From Bursaphelenchus xylophilus (Eukaryota; Nematoda; Chromadorea; Rhabditida; Aphelenchoididae), in the NCBI GenBank assembly GCA_904066235.2, contig CAJFCV020000006.1, positions 4,402,001 to 4,466,000 on the forward strand: a stretch of DNA of 64,000 nt, read 5' to 3'. Of the stretch, positions 1-9,579 are shown in pieces. The position numbers were made by a program, and so were the translations under genes. Position 1 is the stretch's first letter, and every line of letters starts with the position of its first letter. The notes below the pieces were generated by a model. The model was not told the DNA's origin and did not search any database. It was given only the letters and a program-made list of their open reading frames with translations.

Positions 1-258
1 TAAAGGTATTGCGTCAGATTTATAATCTTCCGTTGGTGATTATTACAACTTTGTTTTCAGTTCGCTTCACTAAACTTGCTCATTAGGAAAATCGTTGCTG
101 AAAATTTCTGATCACTGTTTTTCTCATCCTGTGGAAGATTTTTGGCCATTTTTATTGTCCACAGATTAAAAAATTTCTTAATTTTTTTTTGCATTTTATT
201 TGTTATCTTTGTTATACAGTAGAGTACCTTGTTACCAAAAAAATTGTTCTTGAATCCC
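1..258. other. 3' flank of the SDR gene
   Basis: AT-rich sequence downstream (on the minus strand) of the dehydrogenase stop codon. The short reading frame on the plus strand at 189-383 is antisense to the last dehydrogenase exon and shows no coding features of its own. I see no other gene or RNA here. Confidence 0.5.
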
Positions 259-1893
259 TTAAAATGCGGAGTATTTTTTCTTGCATTCCTTGGGAGTCAT
301 CACTCTGTAAGCAGGATGCATTTGGAACCACCAATCTTGGAGGAGCGTTGGTAGATGAGCTGAAGGAATGTAAAAGAGTTTAGCATCAATTCCCGGCCGA
401 TAACGGGTCCTGGGATGCTTGGCAGTCAAGGCGTGGAAATAGGCGTCAACAACAATCTTCGGGTCAGATCCGAATCCATAGCGGATTCGGGTTGTGTCCT
501 GGGCTGAAAAAGTTATGCTTGTGGGGGTGGAATTATCTTAGGTTACTGTGGGCGGTAGATGAAAGGAATGCGTTACGAATTTTTGTAGAGACGCTGCATT
601 AAACAGGAATTCGCAGTTAACTCAAAAACCGAAAAAGTAGCGGTTTTAATCGCGGAATCGCGGTAGTCACGGTGCTTTGAGCAGTCTTCCAAAGTGTCCG
701 CGAAGTTACTGTAGGTTTTGTTTTGCTGCTTTGTTAAAAGCTAGCGAGCGACATCAAGTGGTTTTGAAAAAAATGACCTTGCTTTACTGTAGGTTTTAAA
801 ATGCTTTTTTGAGCCAGCAAAGAGATGTTCCAATTACTGTGTGCTTCCACACAGTACATAGCCAACCTCGAACTTACTGTATTTGAAGAATTCTTCCCCA
901 AAATCCCTCTTCACTTCCTCCGGCTGTCTGTCCCAAGCTCTTTGAATGTTTCTCAATCCGTTTTCCACCACATTCATTGGCGTTCTTAAGAATCCGGGTT
1001 CAACAATGTGCACAGAGATCCCATGAATTGCATATTCGCGTCTAAGAGTCGAAACACTTTTACTCTCACTTCAAATTACCTGATAGTGTCCGAAAACGCT
1101 TCCACACCGTATTTCGCGACTGCATAGGGCCCGATCTGGGCTGGGGCGCAGACCGAAAAGCTGCTGGTCACATTGACAATTCGGCCTCTGAAATGGGGAA
1201 AGGGTTATCAGGTTATCACAAAAGAGATGTAAATTGTGTCTTAAATTGTGTCGAATTTTGGGAACACAAATATAGAGTAGTGCAAAAACGTCAACAACTT
1301 CTGTGCCAACAGCAGCCCAAAAGCTGACTTTCAGAAAAAAAATGTTGACGTTCCAGATTCTTACCGGCTCTTCTTTAGCATGTTTCTAAACTTATGAGTG
1401 ACTCTGATTACTCCCAAAGTGTCAACTTCAAACAATTTTCGATAGTGTTCCACCGGTTGCCACTCATCCCAAACGAATTCTCCAGCAATCCCTGCATTGT
1501 TGACAATGGCATGTAGTCCAGCCGGGCCAACAGTGTCCTCAATGAATTGCCGAGTCTTTTCAACGTCCTCATCGCTAGTGACGTCCATAAGGAAAGCGTG
1601 AAGTTGGCCGTTCATGCTTCTGCATTCTTCAGTGAGCAGTTTTCGGCCCTAGAAGATGCATAAATTGACCAGGAAGTTTTTTCGCTTACCTCATCTGTGG
1701 TACAGCTAGCGAAGACAGTCATCCCATGTTCCATACATCTTTTGGCTAAGCCATTGCCAAATCCGGAGTCGCAGCCAGTGATTAGAACGGCTTTTTTATA
1801 GGCCCCATCTATCAACTGCAGTTCTCTAAAGTATCTGACCGTGTAGTAGATGGCGGACCAAAGAATTGCGGCGTAGATTAGGAGCAATATCAT
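259..1893 (-). CDS. Short-chain dehydrogenase/reductase, retinol dehydrogenase type
   Basis: Five exons, read right to left: 1893-1690, 1648-1365, 1187-1080, 1041-878, 503-259. All junctions are GT-AG, phases agree, and the total is 334 codons plus stop. The product is an NAD(P)-dependent oxidoreductase of the RDH16/17-beta-HSD6 branch of the classical SDR family. An N-terminal hydrophobic segment (residues 1-20) probably anchors it in the ER membrane. The cofactor motif TGCDSGFG is at residues 39-46, NNAG at 118-121, and the catalytic pair YxxxK at 184-188 with serines at 171-172. TGCDSGFG is typical of the retinol/steroid dehydrogenase branch rather than of generic SDRs. The length suits the family, usually about 315-340 residues. 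The start is the first ATG before the membrane segment. The true substrate (retinoid, steroid or other lipid) cannot be told from sequence. Confidence 0.93.
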
Positions 1894-2605
1894 TTTAGGA
1901 GAGAAATCAGTCTGTTACAAAGCTCTGACAAGATCGCTGGTTAGTGGCCACCGTAGTCAGCCAGCTAATTCCTCCACGAATCCCCTAACTGGTCAAACTT
2001 TTGTTCAACTAAAGATACGCTAACTTCTCAATGCTTTTGAGGCAAACAATCGACGATTTCTGCTGATTAGGAATAGTTTTTCATTATGATCGCTACAACT
2101 GCGATAATTTTAGCATGGGAAGTGCACAAAAACAATCATGAACTATGTCATTCTACTTTAAGTTTGTCCTTTGATTCCGTCCTTTATTCCTCATTTATCA
2201 AACGATTACTTTTTATGATCAGCATACCTTTTCCTACCCTCTTTTGCTGACAGTTTACAGAGTCATCATGACCTATTTTTCATAACTTTCTTGATTGGAT
2301 TGCTAAATTTGACCTCTTTCTTGATTTCTGCCCCGAGCACGTGTTGATTACAATCGCTGCTCTGATTGCAGATATTTTACGATTGCCCCAAATTGTGCGA
2401 TAAGCCAATATTTAAAAACGTACCCGAATGGATGTGCTTTCGAAAACAACATCTTTAATGAGATTAAAGCAATAAAATTGGAAAAAACTTGGGACTGTCA
2501 ATCAGTACAGGAATGGGGAAATTCAGCTAACATAAGAAAGAATAGAAGTCATCGCAGCGTGTAATATTTCAGCCTTTTTTGGACATCTAATCTTTTGAAG
2601 CCACC

Positions 2606-2630
2606 TATCAGTTTGTCGGGAAAATAACGG
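2606..2630 (+). repeat. Solo terminal fragment of the CTGTCGGGAAAATAA MITE family
   Basis: The block starts TATCAGTTTGTCGGGAAAAT and matches the ends of the hairpin elements at 20641-20795 and 29764-29913. I find no inverted partner within 200 bp, so this looks like one surviving end of a decayed copy. Confidence 0.45.
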
Positions 2631-5104
2631 CTATAGACAAGAAAAGATACCGCCAGAGAAAGGGCGTCTCGGAAATACCATCTCGAGCTTCATTGCCAAT
2701 ATCCAAAGAAAACTTTTTCTCACAAGTATAGAGTGGGGCGTTTGTACAACGACTGAAAACGTAGCCTAGAAAAATATAGTTTTAATGTGGCTTTGTTATA
2801 AGGATGTTTAACGGCATCGTTGGGCTTACAATCCAGCACAGTCCAGGAACTTTTCGTTTAGGTCTTACTTCTTGAAACCGCCGGCAGGAAATCGATTTTT
2901 TAAGTACAATTTCAAAGAAACCTCTTTTTCAGTTCACAAAATTAAAGAATTTTTTAGTAAGGATGTTGTGTCACCATAATTATTTCCCGTCGTAGGCAAA
3001 GAAGTTTTTGAAAATTTTGTTTCCAAAGCAGTAAAAAGCATGGTTCAAAAGCAGTAGCTTTACTGGCATTAAAAAACTTTTCCAATGCCGAAACTTCCTC
3101 AGACTATGTAATCCTCCAGATCTGGAGGCTCCACTTTCTTGTTATCGTAGGATCTCAAGATGGAAGATGTTCTGCTCTTTTCCTCCTCGCAAATGCGTCG
3201 CTCGCCGCTGCAGATGCGTTACAGTGTTTTATCTCCGTTGACGCAGCGATAATGATCATCTTGTGAGGTTCTAGCGTAACAACTGAACATTGAGGTCTTT
3301 TTTGAGATTCACTTTTTATTTCATTTCTCAACTTCCAACGAAATTCTCAAGGCTTTTTTCAGCCGTTGCTAGACACATTTGTTTTTTACCTCAAAGGTTT
3401 TTCGTTATCAAAAATGAAAAGAAAAAACAATTATCAGCGTTTTCCCAATTTTCCTCTTAATTTTAATCCCACAAATATTCAAAAAAAGGCTTGCATCCTA
3501 TTCTAAGTTATCTATTGCTGATTTACCATCACTTCAAGATCCAAACTGATTTTCCACCCGATCAAAGGCTCTTGAATAACCTTGTAAACGCACTTTTGCT
3601 TGGTTCTAGCTTTCCTCGCTTCGTCTTATCGTCATGTCAGGTGAAGCCTTTCTTTTCTCAATTTTTCATCGCCTTTCAAAACGATTCTTTTTTGAAATTT
3701 TTGTTTTTTTGTTTGAAAAGGGGAGTTTGAGTTTTTGGGGGAAGGGTAAAATTTCTCCCCTGGATTACTCAGTATGATCATTTTGGAGGTGTTCGCGACA
3801 GCCATTTGTCATCTTTAGACTTCACACTTGTGTAATGACCTTTGTGGTGTAATTAGTGTTCTCCAAACTTTTTTAACCCGTTTCAAAATTTACGGTTCAA
3901 ACCGGGAGTAAATTTAGATGTCGTTGAATTGATAAATGGAGATAGAAAGATGAACAGTTTGATTGGGTGGCATGCTCAAGGTTAGCGGAAGATACATTGA
4001 CGTCCGGAAGAGTTGTCTTTATTTTACGATTTCTGGCGGGCTATGACGGCACTTATTGGTTGGCGCTTGGGAGCCTCTAAGAGCGTTCAGTAAAATCTCA
4101 GTGCTAAAAATGGATATAAGAAATTATTTTTTTCTAATTAATTTTCTTTTAAAAAATTAATTAGCCGTATGGTTATTGGTCTAAAGCTGACTCTTGGGGC
4201 ATCTGAAATTGTTTGTTTTACAGACAGGTTATTGTGTTGAGCATAGGTTCTGGGGCACAAGCCTCAGTCGTAGACCCTTTAAGACACATAGAAATGCATG
4301 GGACCTTCAAGTGTAATTGGCTTGGAATTTGAAGCTACTGAGAGTCAGACAACAAGGTTTGTGGAAACGGCTTGTCGGATAGAAGCTTCTCTCTAGACAC
4401 GTCGATGTACCAAGCTTCTAACTATATGTATTCGCAACAGTCAATGAGAAAAAAGTTTTCGTTCTGCATTTTTACGCCAATTTATCACACAGCAGTTCTG
4501 CTTAACCAATCATTTCTTCTCTACTTTTCATTGCCGTGAACAAATATAACTACTGTAAAGTATATTCTAAAAAAGTCTTGAACCCATTCAGGAAACATAT
4601 TCTCATCCGAAATGTAATGGATTGCTCTTTTAGACTCTGTGTCGAGGAATTTAACCGGTTTATTGTCTCATCGGAGATGTATGAACTTTCTTTTTTTTTT
4701 ATTCCTGTTCATTGATATTATTATATCCTTTTTTCTCTCCATTCTTAACTGTTTTACCGTTGATTGTACTTTGCTACAAGGCGGTACTGATATTCGCCAG
4801 TGCTACGGTAGTCACAGTTTCTGCACTTTTTTCTGAATAGAGTTTGTCATTATCGATGTTGCAGAATGTTTTCTCACGGGATTCTTGCAAAGGAAGTGGT
4901 TCCTTCGAACCGTAGAGACTGTGTTGTGATGTTGCGTTCTCCAGAGGGCCCTATAAAGCGATGAGAGTTCTCCTGCTTTTCATTAAATCGCTATCGGTGT
5001 TTTCCTGAAGAGGTCGAAGCGATAATCTCGAAGTCTCCGGAAAAACAAGAAATCAGAAACTGTACTCTATCCCTTTTTGATAACTTACTATTAGGGCAAA
5101 ATTT

Positions 5105-5439
5105 TCATTTATTGACAGCCAAAGTTCTGGAGATCTGACCTTTTTTGATTGTGTTGCGGTTTAGCACCGGCACAGGTTCTAAAAATTCATCGTTTAGTTT
5201 GATGCTTTTGAAGGGAGGGTTGAGATATCGAACGATGAAACCATAAGACCATGCAGATTGATGAGGCTGCCAGAGAAAAAACTTTTTTTGCAGTTTTTTA
5301 TTAAACTTTGGGAAATAATTCTGGACGACCAAGATAAAAATTTTGAAAGGTCTGATACGTTGGCTGTTCGGAGGTTCGATAGTAATTCACAATTTGTCTT
5401 AACAAAACTTTTTCGATTTTTTTTGATTGCTTGAGCCAT
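5105..5439 (-). pseudogene. Possible degenerate coding remnant
   Basis: On the minus strand three overlapping frames each give a protein-like run in succession. One is interrupted by stops near 5288, and another continues to a stop at 5105. Composition is more protein-like than the flanking DNA, with many Tyr, Pro, Trp and Gln residues. No domain is recognised and no single frame spans the block. A decayed gene fragment is the best guess; chance is the alternative. Confidence 0.18.
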
Positions 5440-6270
5440 CTACCGTTTGTGATACCCGCTGTGTTTGACTATGCACTTTCAGGCTTGCATAAAAATAAGT
5501 CATTGTTTGGCTTGGGACTTTGTTGATCATCAGCGGTTCGACTGTCTGATCAGATAAAAAGCCTGTTTATTCGATTCGTTTTTGTTAACAGGGTTGGAAT
5601 TCCTATTTTTTTGGAAAATATTTACTGTTTTCTCAGAATCTTTAGCATTTCTTGTCAGGTGAATGTAGCCTTCATTCCTTCATTTTCCCTTCCTTATACT
5701 CGACTGTAAATGGACTATGACTGTTTTGTTTTTAAATGTGGAAGCACTGGTTGTCTTCTGCTGTACTTTGACTTTGTATTGTTGTTCATCAGTGACCGAT
5801 TTGTTTACTCACTATCTAAATTCAGCCCTTCCCTACCAGAAGCCGTTAAACTTCCAGTTTTTTAGAACTCTGCTTCGTCCCATATGCGATTGCAGCTTTC
5901 GTTTTTAACACTCCTCTCCGGTGCTCCCATCATTCTGTTGTAATCACTTTCAACAAAAAATCATCTTTTTCCCCAAATTTTACTGGTTCATTTTTCGTAC
6001 AATTGATACGTCTAGCGGGAAGCGAGGGAAAACACGTGAACGCCGCAACGTTTATTCAACTCGAGTCAACTGATGATAGCGCTCCTCTTTTATGCTGTTT
6101 GTTTGATTACCTTCCCTTAAAGCCCCTCATCAAGGCTTTCGTTACAAAACTCTCCTTTATCAGGAATTACAATATAATCAGCGTGTCTGTTTTTCCCCGT
6201 ATGATCAAGTTTTGCGACCTTGGCGATAATTAATTACTAGTTATTAATGCTGTTCTTTGACATCGGTCGA

Positions 6271-6892
6271 GCTTCTTTGTTGTCTTGCTAGAGTTGTTGT
6301 GGAGTGTAAACGTGAGAGTCGCAACTTTAGTGAGGGATTTATGGGGTTTCTTTTTTGATCAAAGTCATTGAGAAATTTCTTATTTTCAGTCAAGTACCAT
6401 CTACTTTAACTCTAAAATTTTTTAGTAAAAATCACGCTTACTTATGGCTATTACAGTGGGAGACCTGATCCAGTGGCAAAGAACGTACCACTTTGCATCC
6501 GGGAAGTATCAAAAATGTGGCAAAATGCTTCCCTCTCCAAGTGAGAAACTCAGATTTCAAAAGCGCGTCCGCTCTTTTTGGGAGGGAAAAGGCGCGCCCT
6601 TCAAAACGACATTTTTTCACTTGGAGAGGGAAGCATTTTGCCACATTTTGGATGCTTCCCGGATGCAAAATGGTACTTTTATTGCCACTGGATCAGGTCC
6701 CCCCACTGTAATAGTCATAAGTAAGCGTAATTTATACTGAAAAATTTTAGAGGTAAAGTAGATGGTACCTGACTGAAAATAAGAAACTTCTGAATGACTT
6801 TGGTCAAAAAAGAACCCCATAGAGCCCTCACTAAAGTCGCGACTCTCACGTTTACATTCCACAACAGACTCTAGCAAGACAACAAAGAAGCC
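6271..6892. repeat. 622 bp palindrome with a hairpin MITE at its exact centre
   Basis: The left flank (6271-6453, 183 bp) is an inverted copy of the right flank (6709-6892, 184 bp) with a modest number of mismatches and small gaps. Between them lies the 255 bp hairpin element 6454-6708, which is itself an inverted repeat. The whole unit can therefore fold into one stem with about 310 bp arms. The right side continues into CACTG-TA at 6896-6902, the same terminus the inner MITE uses; the matching left terminus is missing. The unit ends about 120 bp upstream of the BTB gene start codon. Confidence 0.85.
6454..6708. mobile_element. Hairpin MITE, copy 1 (TA-flanked, CAGT...ACTG ends)
   Basis: A 255 bp non-autonomous element whose two halves are near-perfect inverted repeats with no coding capacity. 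Ends are CAGTGGG and CCCACTG, flanked on both sides by TA. CAGT termini with a TA target duplication are what the Tc1/mariner superfamily leaves, so mobilisation by such a transposase is inferred. A conserved core reads CCTGATCCAGTGGCAAA near each end, with a GC-rich GGCGCGCCC block near the middle. Related copies lie at 11221-11449, 13268-13521 and 17406-17662. Confidence 0.85.
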
Positions 6893-6900
6893 GCCCACTG

Positions 6901-6908
6901 TATATAAC
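6901..6908 (+). promoter_or_regulatory. Possible TATA box for the BTB gene
   Basis: TATATAAC lies about 105 bp upstream of the BTB start codon, directly where the outer palindrome ends in CACTG-TA. It is a good TATA match, but it rests on position alone, and AT-rich DNA gives such matches by chance. Confidence 0.25.
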
Positions 6909-7009
6909 ATTTCATTGTGTCATTCCGTACTTACAAGCTATCTTCCGTTAGCGACTTTCGTGAATGGCTTAAAATTCTATTATTCAACCCATTTTCAGCT
7001 CCTCCAAAA

Positions 7010-7787
7010 ATGGTGATTGATTTTACATCGCCGACGTCGTTACGACAATTCAAACTCGAAATCGACGGCCGAATTCTATATGTAAATGCGCACTATCTGG
7101 CAGAGATATCGCCCTATTTTCAAGCACTATGCTTTGCCAACTTCCGAGAACACGAGGACAACAAAGTGGAACTAAAAGGAGTCGAATACGAAGACATGCT
7201 AGAAGTCCTACGGTGTGTGTGCCCTGATGAGAACTTTGAGTTCGATCAGAGGATCAGCGGTAAGTGCTTTCGTCATTATTGAACTTCAACTTTTAGCTCA
7301 AAACCTGCCTGCACTAATATACTTGTCAAGTCGACTATTACTTCAAAATCTTCGCCGAGAGCTCGAATCGATATTACAATCGAATCCACAACCTCTCCTA
7401 GACGACCCTGAGGTCTCAACAGAGAATTTGGTGATCATTTTGGGTGAGGCTATGACCGCAGAGTTCTCGGAGACTGCGATTTGTCAGATGTGTCGACGTT
7501 TGGGCAAGAGGAATAAAGAAGAGGCATTCAAGCAGGTCGAGAAGCTCTTTCCTGCTGAATTTGCCGCCAAATTGACGGAAAAACTACAAAGTTATGTAAG
7601 TCCCTGCTTTATCGACCATTTTCTGTAAAAAAAATCCATCTTTCGTACTAAAATGATGTTGCTCTTGATGGTGATGTAAAAATTTATGTAAATCTTCTGT
7701 TTTCAGTACTATCAACAGCCTCTAGTGTGTCTAAAAGGGACTCCACATAACTGGAACGACGGTGTGTACATGCGACTCTTCTTTTGA
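7010..7787 (+). CDS. BTB/POZ domain protein
   Basis: Three exons, 7010-7259, 7297-7595 and 7707-7787, with GT-AG junctions and matching phases, give 209 residues. Residues about 7-110 form a BTB/POZ fold: the start of the domain reads FKLEIDGRILYVNAHYLAEI, followed by SPYFQALC, the acidic EHEDNKVEL segment and the VEYEDMLEVLRCV helix. These are the usual hallmarks of nematode BTB proteins, many of which are Cullin-3 adaptors for ubiquitination. The remainder is helical, and there is no MATH, Kelch or zinc-finger partner domain, so the target is unknown. The start is the ATG 11 nt after a TTTTCAG acceptor (6992-6998), consistent with trans-splicing or a 5' UTR intron. A poly(A) signal AATAAA is at 7893-7898. 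The IMPACT gene follows on the same strand. Confidence 0.88.
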
Positions 7788-8123
7788 TCAAAGCCGGTAA
7801 CGAAAAGAAACTACGGAATCTCACACGGAATCGAGTTATTTTCCGAAACATGAACAATGTTCAAAACGCAAAAAATTGTAATTAAAAATGTAAATAAAAG
7901 AAATAGCAAGGATCGTATTGAAAAATGGATGGTATCTTACATCGCTACACTCGCAGAAACTCGAATGTTCGGAAGATTTCTCCTATTTTTCCGCAGCCTG
8001 CAATTATTCAAAGTTTTTCTCGGGCGCAACTCGCCGCAGTAAATAAATGCTAAAAAAGAATAGAATTTTTTCTGACTCGTTCGTCCTCCATGTTCATGAA
8101 AGACCGTTTCCAATTTAGCTAGC
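7788..8123. other. Short spacer between BTB and IMPACT genes
   Basis: 336 bp. It holds the AATAAA of the BTB gene (7893-7898) and a TTTAG acceptor at 8114-8118, only 5 nt before the IMPACT start codon. No other gene is seen. The spacing fits a nematode operon with SL2-type trans-splicing, but independent promoters are equally possible from sequence. Confidence 0.5.
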
Positions 8124-9078
8124 ATGAACGAAAATTTACAGCAACAGAGCGATGAAGTATTTGCTGTGACTTCCGTTTTCCCAGATGTTGCTGCTTTCGA
8201 TGAGAAAAAACGAATCCTAACTGTAAAGCTGGATTGTGATGTGGAACTTAAGTTTATTCTCTTGCCAAACTACCCATTTGAGTAAGTTTTTAGCTGTTTT
8301 TGTTGGGTTTTTAGACATATTTCTTACAAATAAAAGGTAAAAGAAAAAATAAAGTTCAGGTCTCCTCCAGATCATCGAATTATTGCCCCTGCTTTCATGA
8401 CGGAGCTTCAGCGAAAGATCTCGGAGCGTTTTCGCCAAAATTACGAGGACTTCAAAGGGATCCCGGTGATTTGTCAGTGTATCGCTGATGCTCAGAATAT
8501 TATTGACGAATATCAGAGGGAACCGGCTTCCGAAAAGGCGAAAGAGGACCATGAAATCGAAGACAAACAAGTTGAAGTTGTGAAGCGACCTAAAGCCGTC
8601 AATCTGAGTGGCCAGAGGTTCAACTGGATTAGTGGTGAATGTTTGGAAGATCGGAAAAGCGTCTTCCAAGCGCATATTACCAATGTTCATAAGAAAGAAG
8701 ACGTAAGCACTTTCTCTTTTTCCTTTTGAATTTAGAGCCTCTATTTTCTAGCCATTGGAAGCGCTATCGCAATTATTAGAAAACGGAAAAATTGCTCGAG
8801 CAACGCACAACATGTACGCGTATGTGATAAAACTGCCGAATGGTATTGAGCTTTCTGACTGCGAAGATGACGGAGAAAAAGGAGCTGGGCCAAAACTACT
8901 TCACATGCTCAAGTTGATGAACATGGAGAATCAAATGATAGTAATCACACGGTGGTATGGTGGAATTCATTTGGGTCCCGATAGATTTAGGCATATTTGT
9001 AATTTGGCTAGGGAAATCCTTGTGGCTTATAGGAAAGATCACGGGGAAGAGGTGGAAAAGAAATCGAAAAAGCGGTAA
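8124..9078 (+). CDS. IMPACT homologue (RWD + UPF0029 domains), GCN2 pathway regulator
   Basis: Three exons, 8124-8281, 8360-8702 and 8752-9078, give 275 residues. The N-terminal part (about 5-105) is an RWD domain, recognisable by LPNYPFESPPDH across the first intron. The C-terminal part (about 145-260) is the UPF0029/Impact domain, with KSVFQAH (about 152-158), RATHNMYAY (183-191), DCEDDGEKGAG (203-213) and RWYGGIHLGPDRFRHI (234-249). This is the RWD-plus-Impact arrangement of mammalian IMPACT and yeast Yih1. These bind GCN1 through RWD and restrain activation of the eIF2-alpha kinase GCN2 during amino acid starvation. The length is close to yeast Yih1. The last 15 residues are Lys/Glu-rich. 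It runs tail-to-tail with the chemoreceptor cluster. Confidence 0.96.
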
Positions 9079-9579
9079 ATCTTATGGGATTTTGCAGGAA
9101 ACCCGTTTTTATTTTGTTTTCGAGACTTTAAGGTGCTCTAAGTCTTATATTATTGTCATATATACCTTAAAATTTGGTGGGTTTTGAACTACTAAGTGTT
9201 CAAAGTCCGGCGTAAATTTTTGCTTGCGATTTCTTTCTTCATACAGCGTTTGCTAACTTATTTCAATAATTTTTTAATCTCATATCATCAGTATTCCTCT
9301 CCGGAAAACATTATTTTGTATCATCTAGTCTTTTTTCTAACGCTCTCAATAATATTTCTGTTTATTGTGAGTCCCATCCCACTCATTTGGCTGTCATTTT
9401 AACAAACTTTTATTTAGTTCCAAACTCCAATCCTTGTAACGATTGTATATTAAACTTTAATAACTTTGAAAAGCGATGTAATTAGTGTTTATTCACCCGT
9501 TGAACTTTTAATTTCTTGAATTACCTACAATTAGTACGAACATAATTAGGAAAGGGACCTCAAAATTAGAGCCTTCGCC
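9079..9579. other. Convergent 3' intergenic spacer
   Basis: 501 bp between the IMPACT stop (+) and the chemoreceptor stop (-). It is AT-rich, with no recognisable gene or repeat. Confidence 0.6.

Larger units (their letters stand above)
1894..6270. other. Non-coding interval upstream of the SDR gene
   Basis: About 4.4 kb without a supported gene. Reading frames are short, and neither strand shows recognised domains or convincing splice chains. Two small items are noted separately: an isolated end of the CTGTCGGGAAAATAA hairpin family at 2606-2630, and a frame-broken, protein-like stretch on the minus strand at 5105-5439. The block next to 1894 must hold the SDR promoter, but I see no clear TATA box. 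Confidence 0.5.

Noticed and set aside
6438..6740. Overlapping open frames of 70-100 codons on both strands
   Set aside because: They lie inside the palindromic MITE; mirror-image frames on both strands follow from the inverted repeat and do not show coding.
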